Part shown: positions 1 through 8,669 of the stretch, piece after piece
Layout: each line of letters starts with the position of its first letter
Position numbering within the stretch: the stretch's first letter is position 1
NCBI RefSeq assembly: GCF_009755355.1
Contig: NZ_WQLB01000047.1
Span: forward strand, 1-21,759
DNA from: Deinococcus arboris
GTDB lineage: Bacteria > Deinococcota > Deinococci > Deinococcales > Deinococcaceae
Length of the DNA stretch: 21,759 nucleotides
Direction: 5' to 3'
Notes under the pieces: generated by a model
What the model was told of the DNA's origin: nothing
What the model saw: the letters and a program-made list of their open reading frames with translations, nothing else
Database searches by the model: none
Program-made: the position numbers and the translations under genes

Positions 1-124
1 AGACGGCGTCGTTAAAGAGGTGGTTGTCCAGCAGGACGGCTCCGGTCTGCGCGGCCAGGGCCAGGCCGACGGTGCGCTTGCCGCTGGCAGGTGGTCCGGA
101 CAGGTGATAGACGGTGGGTGTCAT
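1..124 (-). CDS. P-loop kinase-like protein, N-terminal part only
   Basis: Only the first 41 codons are inside the window; the rest lies beyond position 1. The visible protein starts MTPTVYHLSGPPASGKRTVG, with a Walker A loop (GPPASGKRT) directly after the first beta strand, as in small nucleotide-binding kinases. It closely resembles the N-terminus of the gene just upstream: both share GPP-x-x-GKRTVG and DNHL-x-ND. Its ATG (124-122) overlaps the TGA of that gene (123-121) in an ATGA, which suggests translational coupling and an origin by tandem duplication. The substrate cannot be told. Confidence is high that this is a real gene start, low for any specific function. Confidence 0.8.
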   Translation of the reverse strand, partial: MTPTVYHLSGPPASGKRTVGLALAAQTGAVLLDNHLFNDAV

Positions 125-678
125 GTCAAGCGGGTCTGGGCAAACGTGACAATCTGTCGCGCCGCGTCTTCTGGGCTCATCGTGGTTGTGTCGAGCACCA
201 GGGCGTCTGGGGGTGGGGGCAGCGTGCCGGCCCGCGCCAGCAACTCGCGGAGTTGCACGGGGTCGCGCAGCTTCAGGCGTTCAGCACGGGCCGGGTGGGT
301 CATGCGCGCTTCCAGTTCGGGCTGGGCACAGGTGAGCCACACTGGCACAAACGGCACGCCGCGCTGCGCGGCCAAGTCGCGCAGGCGCTGCACGTTCTGC
401 CATTCCCGTTCCTCGGCGCTCAGGTAGTTCGTGAAGATGTGGGCCAGGGTCGGCGGCGCGTGCAGGGTCGCGGCCCGCACGGCTTTCCGGACCGCATGGC
501 ACAACTCCCAGACCTCGGCGGGCACTGGCTCTTTGCCACTCAGCCCTGCGGCCAGAAACACCGGGTCGTTGGTCAGGTGGTTGTCCATCAGCGCCGCGCC
601 AGTCAAGGTGGCCAGCGCCTTGCCCACGGTGCGTTTGCCGGCCCCAGGCGGTCCAACCAGATAAAAGAGGTGGCTCAT
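121..678 (-). CDS. P-loop NTPase / small kinase-like protein
   Basis: A 185-residue protein if translation starts at the ATG at 678 (MSHLFYLVGPPGAGKRT), which places the Walker A loop at residues 9-17, the usual spacing from the N-terminus. An in-frame ATG at 714 would add 12 residues that look like non-coding extension. The residue after the Walker lysine is Arg followed by Thr (GKRT), as in the downstream paralogue. This resembles AAA_17/AAA_33-type kinases with GKxTVG loops, a broad group that includes small-molecule phosphotransferases. A DNHL motif at about residue 32 may contribute to catalysis or substrate binding. There is no clear ribosome binding site; CAGACT ends 7 bases before the ATG and could be a -10 box of a leaderless transcript. 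The substrate is unknown. Confidence 0.75.
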   Translation of the reverse strand: MSHLFYLVGPPGAGKRTVGKALATLTGAALMDNHLTNDPVFLAAGLSGKEPVPAEVWELCHAVRKAVRAATLHAPPTLAHIFTNYLSAEEREWQNVQRLRDLAAQRGVPFVPVWLTCAQPELEARMTHPARAERLKLRDPVQLRELLARAGTLPPPPDALVLDTTTMSPEDAARQIVTFAQTRLT

Positions 679-789
679 GGTCAGCAGTCTGCCGCGCGGC
701 CCGGCGTCTGGCATGGGTGAAATGGCGCAGGAGTAAAAGCGTGCGCTGCTCCGGGAGATGGAGCAGCGCTACACGTCATACGGATTACC

Positions 790-878
790 GTCTACAAGAT
801 CAACACATCGGAAAAAGACGAAGGGCGCAATCTTCACACTCGTCAGCCCACTGACGCTCTTTTTCCTCTCTTGTAGAC
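790..878. repeat. Nested inverted repeat, 89 bases
   Basis: The outer arms GTCTACAAGA (790-799) and TCTTGTAGAC (869-878) are perfect 10-base reverse complements. Inside them GGAAAAAGA (810-818) and TCTTTTTCC (858-866) are also perfect complements, and inside those CGTCAG (841-846) and CTGACG (851-856) form a hairpin with loop CCCA. The left side has a 10-base spacer between the outer and middle arms, the right side only 2. I see no target-site duplication at the ends. It could be a structured RNA, an attenuator-like device, or a small MITE-like remnant; the sequence alone does not decide. Confidence 0.7.
841..865 (+). terminator. Possible rho-independent terminator
   Basis: Six-base stem CGTCAG/CTGACG with a 4-base loop, followed by CTCTTTTTC. 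No plus-strand gene lies upstream, so it would end a transcript entering the gap or a small RNA. The U-tract is also the right arm of the pairing GGAAAAAGA/TCTTTTTCC, so the terminator and that longer helix compete. Confidence 0.45.
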
Positions 879-1007
879 TCAAAGAAAAGCCTCACAGAAC
901 TGTTCAGGTTTGCGAATGATTCAATCGGCGTTCGGAGGTTGTTGGGTGAGTGGGCGAGGCCGCTGCACAGGGCAGGCCCTCCAACCGTCAGCCCACCCCC
1001 ATACCCC

Positions 1008-1445
1008 TTATTCCAGGATGGCTTCGTGGGTAATGTCTACGTTGCCCGCCATCACGCGGCTCATGGGGCACTTCTCGGCGGCGTCTTTCACGTGCGCTTC
1101 AAAGTCGGCCTGGTCGCTGCCCGTCACCTTGCCGCGCACCGTCAGGCGCATGGCGCTGACCCGAAAACCGGGGCCGTCCTTGACCATCTCGCAGGTGGCG
1201 TCGGTGCGCAGGTCTTCAACGGTGTGTCCGTGGTTACTCAGCAGCGCCGAGAGCTGCATGGTGAAGCAGCCCGCGTGGGCCGCCGCCAGCAGTTCTTCGG
1301 GGTTGGTGCCCACGCCATTTTCAAAGCGGGTGCCAAAGGAATACTGGGCGTTCTGAATGGTCGTGCTCTCGGTGCTGATCTGCCCCTTGCCGCCTCTGAG
1401 GTCGCCTTGCCAGTGGGCGCTGGCCTTCCGTGCAATATCTGCCAT
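1008..1445 (-). CDS. osmC: OsmC family peroxiredoxin
   Basis: A 145-residue OsmC-type thiol peroxidase that reduces organic hydroperoxides in the cytoplasm. Both family cysteines are present: Cys60 in AAAHAGCF and Cys126 in EKCPMSR, the peroxidatic and resolving pair. The N-terminus [17 protein letters not shown] and the [15 protein letters not shown] block are typical of OsmC rather than Ohr. The start at 1445 ([12 protein letters not shown]) was chosen over an in-frame ATG at 1511 because the extra 22 residues would overlap the divergent hydrolase start and are not part of the family. GAGG lies only 2 bases before the ATG; CAGACT ending 7 bases before it could be a -10 box. The gene shares a 60-base control region with the divergent hydrolase. 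Confidence 0.92.
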   Translation of the reverse strand: MADIARKASAHWQGDLRGGKGQISTESTTIQNAQYSFGTRFENGVGTNPEELLAAAHAGCFTMQLSALLSNHGHTVEDLRTDATCEMVKDGPGFRVSAMRLTVRGKVTGSDQADFEAHVKDAAEKCPMSRVMAGNVDITHEAILE

Positions 1446-1470
1446 AGCCTCAAGTCTGCGGCGGGCGGTC

Positions 1471-1499
1471 TTGGGCTGCGGGCGGGCGGGGCTTAGACT
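1471..1499 (+). promoter_or_regulatory. Promoter of the hydrolase gene, probably leaderless
   Basis: A -35 box TTGGGC (1471-1476), a 17-base spacer and a -10 box TAGACT (1494-1499). The hydrolase ATG begins 7 bases after the -10 box, so transcription should start at or next to the A of the ATG. No ribosome binding site is present, which agrees with a leaderless mRNA. Confidence 0.65.
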
Positions 1500-1505
1500 C
1501 CCTTC

Positions 1506-2363
1506 ATGCAATCAGAACACTGGGCGGTGCCGGGGGCGCCTGTCGAAGGCTACGTGTGGCGGGCGCCGGCCCCGCGTGCGAATGTGCTGCTGACCCACGG
1601 GTTTGGCGAGTATGCCGGGCGGTACGTGGAGCGCTACCACGCCCTGATTCCCAGTCTGGTGCAGGCGGGCTTGACCGTCTATGCCTACGACGAGCGTGGG
1701 CATGGCCGCTCGGGGGGGCGCCGGGCGGTGGTGGATGTGGCGCAGCTGGTGGAAGATCACCTGAAAGCCAGAGAGGCCCTGCGCGCGCTGCCGCAGCCCC
1801 TGTACCTGCTGGGCCACTCGATGGGCGGCCTGGTCGCGGCGGCCAGCGTGGCCCGTGACCCGCGCGGCGTGGCGGGCGTCATTCTGTCCAGTCCGGCGCT
1901 GCTGGTGGGCGAGGATGAGCAGCCCTGGCTCAAGCGGCTGGCCCCCCTCCTGGCGCGCGTGGCGCCGGGGCTGGGCACCACCGTGCTGGCCACCGGCGGC
2001 CTGTCGCGTCTGGCTGATGAGGTCGCCGCCTACGAAGCCGACACGACCATGTATCACGGCAAAGTGCCGGCCCTGACCGCCGCGAGCATGCTGCGCCTGA
2101 GCGGCGAGCTGTGGCCCCAGTACGCCCGATGGCAGGTGCCGACCCTGGTGTTTCACGGCAGCGAGGACCGGCTGACTGACCCCCGTGGAAGCCGCCGCTT
2201 TATCGAAGCCTTGCCTGCCAGTGACAAGACCTTCCATGAAGTCGAGGGTGGATATCACGAACTGCTGAATGACGAGAGGCGGGAGGAGGTGCGGCAACTT
2301 GTGCTGGACTGGCTTGATATGAGAGCGCCGCAGCCCGCCGCAGGTCAAGGACAACTGGCGTAA
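1506..2363 (+). CDS. Alpha/beta hydrolase, monoacylglycerol lipase-like
   Basis: A 285-residue serine hydrolase of the Hydrolase_4 (serine aminopeptidase S33 / monoglyceride lipase) type. The oxyanion-hole region is [13 protein letters not shown] near the N-terminus, followed by [11 protein letters not shown]. The nucleophile is Ser105 in GHSMGG, the acid is probably Asp221 in HGSEDRLTD, and the histidine is His251 in GGYHELLND. Order and spacing are canonical, so the enzyme should be active, probably on monoacylglycerols or related esters. There is no signal peptide, so it is likely cytoplasmic. It is divergent from the OsmC gene, and its start follows a TAGACT -10 box by 6 bases. The exact substrate cannot be read from the sequence. 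Confidence 0.9.
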   Translation: MQSEHWAVPGAPVEGYVWRAPAPRANVLLTHGFGEYAGRYVERYHALIPSLVQAGLTVYAYDERGHGRSGGRRAVVDVAQLVEDHLKAREALRALPQPLYLLGHSMGGLVAAASVARDPRGVAGVILSSPALLVGEDEQPWLKRLAPLLARVAPGLGTTVLATGGLSRLADEVAAYEADTTMYHGKVPALTAASMLRLSGELWPQYARWQVPTLVFHGSEDRLTDPRGSRRFIEALPASDKTFHEVEGGYHELLNDERREEVRQLVLDWLDMRAPQPAAGQGQLA

Positions 2364-2372
2364 GAGGATTGC

Positions 2373-2480
2373 GGCTGACGCCTGATTTGGAGCAGTACTC
2401 ACATCTCCGTCAGCCAACGCTTGTCATTTGAGATCTTTTCAAGCATCTAAGACGGCAGGTGAACCTCTATTTCTGAGAGG
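2373..2480 (+). other. Hairpin-rich gap upstream of a terminator
   Basis: GGCTGACG (2373-2380) and CGTCAGCC (2408-2415) are perfect complements separated by 27 bases. A second hairpin CCTCT/AGAGG (2464-2468, 2476-2480, loop of 7) follows, directly before the terminator at 2481. This may be a structured 3' end of the hydrolase mRNA or a small RNA. A TTGTCA at 2421 has no convincing partner -10 box, so an independent promoter is not supported. Confidence 0.4.
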
Positions 2481-2513
2481 AAAAGGCGAACGCCAAGCTG
2501 TTCGCCCTTTTTC
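2481..2513 (+). terminator. Rho-independent terminator
   Basis: Stem GGCGAAC (2485-2491) / GTTCGCC (2500-2506) with an 8-base loop. It is preceded by AAAA and followed by CTTTTTCTT, so it can work in the plus direction. It most likely ends the hydrolase transcript about 120 bases after its stop codon. Confidence 0.8.
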
Positions 2514-2593
2514 TTACAAATCCAGTTTTTAGCGTCTGGTAGTTCGAGTTTTGATTTTTTTACACCCTGTCCAAACAAGTGCAGGCCTGGGGG

Positions 2594-2643
2594 TTTACAG
2601 AAGCATGAGGGTCGCCTAAGCTCTGTGAATCTTACAACGGAGG
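2594..2643 (+). promoter_or_regulatory. Promoter and ribosome binding site of the astacin-like protease
   Basis: -35 box TTTACA (2594-2599), a 17-base spacer, and -10 box TAAGCT (2617-2622). The predicted transcript starts near 2629. A GGAGG (2639-2643) lies 9 bases before the ATG at 2653. Unlike several neighbours this gene has a conventional leader. Confidence 0.7.
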
Positions 2644-2652
2644 TGCTTCACC

Positions 2653-3447
2653 ATGCGGTTCACACCTGTTCTGCTGCTGTCTCTCGTCCTCGCGTCTTGC
2701 GCCACGACTTCTCAGGACGCCCCCAGCGCCCGTACCGCCCCGGAAACCCGCACCGCCACCCTCATCATGGAGGACGGCAGCCACCAGACTGTAACTGGCT
2801 TCGTGCAGGACGGCTATGTGATGCTCGAAGACGACATCATTCTGGGGCAAGCAGACGCCCTCGGCAGCCTGGGCACCTATGTGGTGGACACCCGTTACCG
2901 CTGGACTGGCCGCACCATTCCGTATACGTTTGCCAGCAACGTGCCGCAGGCCATCCGTGACCGCGTGGCCGCCGCCGCCTCGAACATTCGCAGCACCACC
3001 AACGTCATCGTCACGCCGCGTACCAACCAGCGCAACTACGTGGAAATCACGTACAACACCGGCACCAGTTGCGCCAGCAGCCTGGGCATGGTGGGCGGAC
3101 GCCAGACGATTACGCTGGCCGACCGCTGCACCACCGGGTCTATCGTCCACGAGTTTGGGCACGCGATGGGCCTCTTCCACGAGCAGACCCGCCCTGACCG
3201 CGACAGCTACGTGCAGATTCAGTGGAACAACATCCCAGCCGACTGGCAGAGCCAGTACGAGATTCGTAGCGGGTCTAAGGGCTACGGCGCCTACGACTTT
3301 GATTCCATCATGCACTACCCCGCCTACTTTGACGGCAAGCTGGCCATCAAGCCTCTGAACAGCAGCATTGACGTCAACCGCATGGGCCAGCGCAACGGCT
3401 TTTCCACGATTGACAAGAACACCGTCAACTTCATGTACCCCCGCTAA
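2653..3447 (+). CDS. Astacin-type (M12A) zinc metalloprotease lipoprotein
   Basis: A 264-residue extracytoplasmic protease. The N-terminus MRFTPVLLLSLVLASC is a lipoprotein signal with lipobox LASC, so Cys16 should be lipidated and the enzyme membrane-anchored outside the cytoplasm. The catalytic motif HEFGHAMGLFHEQTRPDRD begins at residue 166 and matches the astacin signature HExxHxxGxxHExxRxDRD. The Met-turn SIMHYP is at about residues 218-223, with the tyrosine that serves as fifth zinc ligand in astacins. Residues 17-75 form a short region before the catalytic domain that may act as an inhibitory propeptide or spacer. The gene stands alone between its own promoter and a strong terminator. 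The target protein is unknown. Confidence 0.92.
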   Translation: MRFTPVLLLSLVLASCATTSQDAPSARTAPETRTATLIMEDGSHQTVTGFVQDGYVMLEDDIILGQADALGSLGTYVVDTRYRWTGRTIPYTFASNVPQAIRDRVAAAASNIRSTTNVIVTPRTNQRNYVEITYNTGTSCASSLGMVGGRQTITLADRCTTGSIVHEFGHAMGLFHEQTRPDRDSYVQIQWNNIPADWQSQYEIRSGSKGYGAYDFDSIMHYPAYFDGKLAIKPLNSSIDVNRMGQRNGFSTIDKNTVNFMYPR

Positions 3448-3459
3448 AACGGGTCAGGA

Positions 3460-3496
3460 CACCGCCGCCAGGGAGAGCCTGGTGGCGGTGGTTTTT
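3460..3496 (+). terminator. Strong rho-independent terminator
   Basis: A 13-base stem (3460-3472 with 3478-3490, one G-U pair), loop GAGAG and a tail GTTTTTGGTT. It starts 12 bases after the protease stop codon and should end that transcript before it meets the convergent crtI gene. Confidence 0.9.
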
Positions 3497-3579
3497 GGTT
3501 CTAGGGCGAGTGGCGGAAGATGCGGTTGCTGTTCTCCCCTTGGCGGAGAGGACCCTGTGTAGCAAGAGGTGAGGGTGCC

Positions 3580-5268
<1,689 letters not shown>

Positions 5269-5329
5269 TCGTCAGGAACCTCCCGCTGCGAAGGGGCGCA
5301 GCGTGATGGGAGAAGAGGGAAAAAGTCCG

Positions 5330-6316
5330 TCAGGACAGCGGGGCCGGGCGGCTTTGGAGGTCCCACCAGGCGCGCGGCAGCATCAGCAACTTGCGGGTGC
5401 CACTGACATGGGCGCGGCGGCCAAAGTTATCAAAGTCGCCGCGCGCCAGATCGTCCAGAATGCCCTCATAGGCGCGGGCGGCGGTCGCCACGGCCAGGCG
5501 AGCGCTGCCGTGCAGGCAGGGAATCCCGGCGTGGCCCTCGGCGTACCAGGTGCGGGCCACACCTGTGAGGTGGCGCATCAGGGCGCGGTATTCAGGCGTG
5601 ACGGCGCCGCGCTCCAGATCGGCCAGGGTCACGCCAAACTCGGCCAGCAGGGTGCGGGGCAGGTAAACCCGGCCCCGGCGCAGGTCCTCGCCCACGTCGC
5701 GCAGGATGTTGGTCAGCTGCATGGCCTGTCCCAGTTTCAGGGCGTGGTTTAAGGTGCGCTCACCGCCGCTGTAACCGCTGATAGGCGCAATCATGAACCC
5801 CACTACGCCCGCCACCCGGCGGCAGTAGAGGATTAGGTCGTTCATGTCCTCGTAGGCGTGGCCCCGTAGGTCCATCCGCAGGCCTTCGTGCAGTTCGGCA
5901 AAGGCGGGCAGCGGAATGGGGTAGGTCTGCGCGGCCCAGGCCAGGGCCACATCAGTGGGGTGGGGGCCAGGCTGGCCGGTAAAGGCATCCTGAATCCGCT
6001 CCCACCAGTCGTTCAGTCCGGCGCGCGCCGCGTCGCCCTGAAGGTCATCCACCAGGTCGTCGCCCTCGCGGCAGGCGGCATAGACCGCCCACACCGCCCG
6101 CCGCTGCGCCGCCGGAAAAAAGCGCGACCCCAGATAGAAGGTCTTGCTGTGGGTGCGCGTGACCTCCTGGCAGTGGGCGACAGCCTGGCCCAGCTGTGCG
6201 GGCGCCGCTGCCGTCACGCGGGCATCCACTGGCGCCGCCCAGGTGCGCGGCACCTGTTCAAACTGTCCAGTACAGAAGTCAATGACATATGGGTCACGTT
6301 GGCCGTCCTTAGGCAC
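5330..6316 (-). CDS. crtB: Phytoene synthase
   Basis: A 328-residue head-to-head prenyl synthase that condenses two geranylgeranyl diphosphates to phytoene, the committed carotenoid step. Both Asp-rich substrate motifs are present: DDLVDD at residues 86-91 and [18 protein letters not shown] from residue 203. The segment [14 protein letters not shown] is also typical. The most upstream start is GTG at 6316; it has no ribosome binding site and TAGACT ends only 2 bases before it. In-frame GTGs at 6253, 6229 and 6217 would shorten the variable N-terminus without touching conserved parts, so the start is uncertain. Upstream in the same direction is a methyltransferase, downstream is crtI. Confidence 0.95.
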   Translation of the reverse strand: MPKDGQRDPYVIDFCTGQFEQVPRTWAAPVDARVTAAAPAQLGQAVAHCQEVTRTHSKTFYLGSRFFPAAQRRAVWAVYAACREGDDLVDDLQGDAARAGLNDWWERIQDAFTGQPGPHPTDVALAWAAQTYPIPLPAFAELHEGLRMDLRGHAYEDMNDLILYCRRVAGVVGFMIAPISGYSGGERTLNHALKLGQAMQLTNILRDVGEDLRRGRVYLPRTLLAEFGVTLADLERGAVTPEYRALMRHLTGVARTWYAEGHAGIPCLHGSARLAVATAARAYEGILDDLARGDFDNFGRRAHVSGTRKLLMLPRAWWDLQSRPAPLS

Positions 6317-6318
6317 CG

Positions 6319-6324
6319 AGTCTA
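6319..6324 (-). promoter_or_regulatory. Possible -10 box upstream of crtB
   Basis: TAGACT on the minus strand, 2 bases before the GTG at 6316. TGACGT lies 19 bases further upstream as a poor -35. If this box is used, transcription would start inside the first codons and a downstream GTG would be the true start. The evidence is weak. Confidence 0.3.
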
Positions 6325-6456
6325 CGGGGAGGGTCTGCGCGAAACGTCACGCATTCTTACAGAGTTCTTGCGAGTCGGGTGCGTAGGCCAGGGGTGCCGT
6401 CTGGCGACCGCTGGTTCAGGGCAGGGGAGGCGGCGCGTCGCCACCTGTCCTGATCC

Positions 6457-7122
6457 TCAGGAGGCGTCCTTCACAAAGCGCTCAAAGCGTACGGCGCCGA
6501 CGCTCAGGCCGGCCGCTAGAGTCAGCTCGGGCACCTGGCGCGACACCCACGCCGGGTCGGGAAAGGTCAGGCCGCCCAGCGCCGGGCGGGCCAGCAGGTG
6601 CTGAAGCGGCCCGGCGGTGCGGCGCACGTACATCAGCCACAGCTGACCACCGGGCCGGGTCAGGCGGGTCAGCTCGCGCAGCAGCCGGGCCGGGTCATGC
6701 GTCTCGTTCAGGGTGGCGCCCACGGTCACGCCGTCAAAGTGCCCCCCCGGCAGGCCACTGGCCTCCAGGTTCAGCTGCCGCCACTCCACCTGAGGGCCAG
6801 GCTCCCGGCGCTGGGCCTCCCGCAGCATCGGCGCGCTGAGGTCGGCGGCCAGCACCTCTGCCCCGGCGCGGGCCAGCACCCCCGCATAGAAGCCGGCGCT
6901 GGTGCCGGCGTCCAGCCAGCGCTCACCAGGCTGCGGGGCGCACAGGGCGCGAAACAGCGCCGCCTCGCGCTCCAGCGAGTAGCCGCGCGCGCCTAGCAGC
7001 CGCAGTGACCCCGCCCGCCAACTCGCGTAGCCCCGCGCCGTAAGGGGCCAGAGGTTGCTGCGCTGGGCCAGCGTCAGGTTCAGGTTTTCTTGGTGCTGTG
7101 TGGCGCCGGGCATCGGGTTCAT
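6457..7122 (-). CDS. Class I SAM-dependent methyltransferase
   Basis: A 221-residue protein if started at the ATG at 7122, or 218 residues from the ATG at 7113. The SAM-binding motif I is [16 protein letters not shown], followed by the acidic motif [11 protein letters not shown], and then [23 protein letters not shown], the usual Methyltransf_11 pattern for small-molecule methylation. The open frame continues upstream to 7881, but that part runs antisense to two real plus-strand genes and is a shadow. CATAAT ends 7 bases before the ATG at 7113, favouring that as a leaderless start. It precedes crtB by 140 bases on the same strand, so a role in isoprenoid or carotenoid modification is possible but not shown. 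Confidence 0.85.
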   Translation of the reverse strand: MNPMPGATQHQENLNLTLAQRSNLWPLTARGYASWRAGSLRLLGARGYSLEREAALFRALCAPQPGERWLDAGTSAGFYAGVLARAGAEVLAADLSAPMLREAQRREPGPQVEWRQLNLEASGLPGGHFDGVTVGATLNETHDPARLLRELTRLTRPGGQLWLMYVRRTAGPLQHLLARPALGGLTFPDPAWVSRQVPELTLAAGLSVGAVRFERFVKDAS

Positions 7123-7191
7123 TATGCTGGGGTGGCCTGACCCCCGCTGTTCACGTTTTGTGAGGGGCCGCCACGCCGGAGGAAACCGTTT

Positions 7192-7968
7192 ATGGAAGAA
7201 CGCAAGAGTCTGGGGGGCGCGCTGGTGGATGTCTTTGACGCCGGCGTCACCCTCGTGAAAGCAGAATTGAGTGCTCTGGCCCGCAAGGCCGGCGCAGTGG
7301 CCAAAGCCAAGGGGCTGGGGGCTGTGCTGCTGCTCGCCTCGACCGGGCCGCTGGTTATGGGCCTGATTTTCATCATTCTGGCGGTGTTTTTCGGTCTGAT
7401 GCGCCTGGGCCTGGGTCCCTGGGCCGCCGCGCTCCTGATTGCGCTGGTCAGCTTTGCCGTTACGGGCGCCCTGATCGTGCTGGGCCTGAAAAAGCTGGGC
7501 AGTGAGGCTGACCTCACCGAACCCCGCCACCGGAGGGAAGACATGAACGACGACCCCACCGCCGCCCGTCCCACCGCGCCGGCTCCTGCGGCCCCCAGCG
7601 CCGCCTCTGGCAGCAACGCCGCGCGTGATTCTCATAACAGCAGTGGCCCCAAGGTCGAACTGCGCCGCGACGCCCAGGAGCAGGCGGCCGGTGAGAACCG
7701 CGTGCTGGCCGAGGGCCAGGGCCAGGCCACCGTGCGCGTGGAGCACGGCACCACGACCGTCCCTGTCTACGAAAGCACGCCTGAAGGCGAGCCCCAGGAA
7801 TACGGCAGCGGCCTGAACAAGAAGATAGACGGCAGCGAAACAGGCAAGGGGCACGGCCACCACCGCGACCCCAACCTGCAAGAGCCCGTGGTCCTGAAAG
7901 ACGCTCCTGGGATTCCCGTGAGCACCGAGCCCACCTACCGCAGCGACATGAAGCGGGGCGAGTCCTGA
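7192..7968 (+). CDS. Phage holin family / YqjE-like membrane protein
   Basis: A 258-residue protein with two parts. Residues 1-105 resemble the Holin-X (actinobacterial holin, YqjE-like) family: a short amphipathic start [20 protein letters not shown] and two membrane helices at about 43-68 and 76-98, separated by a short turn. Residues 106-258 are hydrophilic and low in hydrophobic residues, with a Pro/Ala-rich linker and a Gly/His-rich stretch (GKGHGHHRD). A GGAGG (7179-7183) lies 8 bases before the ATG. Inside the gene, GGAGGG (7532-7537) precedes an in-frame ATG (7543, residue 118), so the soluble tail might also be made separately. The next gene starts on its stop codon. Despite the family name there is no sign of a phage; the role is probably in the envelope. 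Confidence 0.75.
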   Translation: MEERKSLGGALVDVFDAGVTLVKAELSALARKAGAVAKAKGLGAVLLLASTGPLVMGLIFIILAVFFGLMRLGLGPWAAALLIALVSFAVTGALIVLGLKKLGSEADLTEPRHRREDMNDDPTAARPTAPAPAAPSAASGSNAARDSHNSSGPKVELRRDAQEQAAGENRVLAEGQGQATVRVEHGTTTVPVYESTPEGEPQEYGSGLNKKIDGSETGKGHGHHRDPNLQEPVVLKDAPGIPVSTEPTYRSDMKRGES

Positions 7969-8591
7969 TGGCCCCCACAGACCCCACTGCGCGGGTCTAC
8001 CTAACTGACCGCGAAGAGGCCCGCGAGCGCCTGAAAAAGAGCGTGGACGCCCTGACCCATGAGGCCAGCTTGCAGGTCAAGATGCAGCAGGAACCGCTGA
8101 AGATGCTGGGCGGCGCCTCGGCGGTAGGTGCCGTGCTGGGCCTCGTGATTGGCCGCCAGTTCCGGCGCAGCCGCAAAATCTATGTGGACGCTGCTAGCCC
8201 CGTCAAGCACCAGAAGGGCCTTATTAAGGCCCAGAAAAACCAGAAGGGCAGCGCGGCCGGCGGCGCCCTGATGGCCACCATCGGCACCCTGGCGTTCAAG
8301 ACCCTGACAGACCGCGTGATTGCGCCGCGCCTGGAGAGTCTTGCCGACCGCCTGCTGACCCAGGCGGGCCAGGAGAAAGGCGCCTCGGCTCCGGCCAGTC
8401 AGGCCCCACCCACGGCGGCCACCGCCACGCGCAGCTATGCCCAGCAGGCCCCGGCTGAAGGCAGCGCGCCGCCCGCGCCCCTGCCCCAGACCCACGCCGG
8501 GCAGGTGCCTATTCCGCCCAGCCAGGTGGAGGCCAAAGCGAAGGGCAGTGAGATTGCCCCCAGCGAGATGGCCAACCCCAACCGCCGCTGA
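7968..8591 (+). CDS. Membrane-associated protein of unknown function, YqjD-like partner
   Basis: A 207-residue protein not assignable to a firm family. Its start overlaps the previous stop by one base (TGATG), so the two are translationally coupled. Residues 15-45 are charged and helical ([20 protein letters not shown]); residues 47-64 form a Gly/Ala-rich hydrophobic segment ([18 protein letters not shown]), then a basic stretch follows. A second weak hydrophobic segment lies at about 95-110. The C-terminal 80 residues are Pro/Ala/Gln-rich and probably disordered. The layout of a charged helix plus a glycine-rich anchor beside a YqjE-like gene resembles the enterobacterial yqjD-yqjE order, but I infer this from architecture only. 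A terminator follows the gene. Confidence 0.7.
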   Translation: MAPTDPTARVYLTDREEARERLKKSVDALTHEASLQVKMQQEPLKMLGGASAVGAVLGLVIGRQFRRSRKIYVDAASPVKHQKGLIKAQKNQKGSAAGGALMATIGTLAFKTLTDRVIAPRLESLADRLLTQAGQEKGASAPASQAPPTAATATRSYAQQAPAEGSAPPAPLPQTHAGQVPIPPSQVEAKAKGSEIAPSEMANPNRR

Positions 8592-8608
8592 CCCATCTGC
8601 CCCTCTGT

Positions 8609-8634
8609 GCCGCCCCAATCGTGGGCGGCTTTTT
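8609..8634 (+). terminator. Rho-independent terminator
   Basis: Stem GCCGCCC (8609-8615) / GGGCGGC (8623-8629) with a 7-base loop and a run of five T. It closes the two-gene envelope operon 18 bases after its last stop codon. The T-run abuts the -35 element of the next gene. Confidence 0.88.
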
Positions 8635-8662
8635 GATGCCTGCGGCCTGGGAGTGCTAGCCT
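8633..8662 (+). promoter_or_regulatory. Leaderless promoter of the Fur-family gene
   Basis: -35 box TTGATG (8633-8638), an 18-base spacer, and -10 box TAGCCT (8657-8662). The ATG at 8670 begins after a 7-base gap, so the message should start at its first codon. No ribosome binding site is present. Confidence 0.65.
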
Positions 8663-8669
8663 GCCGGGC

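Larger units (their letters stand above)
679..1007. other. Non-coding gap with a nested inverted-repeat element
   Basis: No convincing gene lies in these 329 bases. The stretch about 780-930 is clearly less GC-rich than its surroundings and contains the inverted-repeat structure described separately (790-878). A 53-codon open frame on the plus strand (758-919) has no properly spaced ribosome binding site and its codon use does not resemble the neighbours. The part at 930-1007 contains GC-rich partial complementarity (GTGGGC near 950, GCCCAC near 990), which might form a weak hairpin at the 3' end of the OsmC transcript. Confidence 0.6.

Noticed and set aside
758..919. 53-codon plus-strand frame across the inverted-repeat element
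   Set aside because: GGGAG directly abuts the ATG, codon use differs from neighbours, and the repeats explain the sequence better.
1512..2417. 301-residue minus-strand frame
   Set aside because: Antisense to the alpha/beta hydrolase with an intact catalytic triad; no motif of its own.
6457..7881. 474-residue minus-strand frame as one long protein
   Set aside because: Only 6457-7122 has methyltransferase motifs; the rest is antisense to two plus-strand features with a good ribosome binding site and membrane helices.
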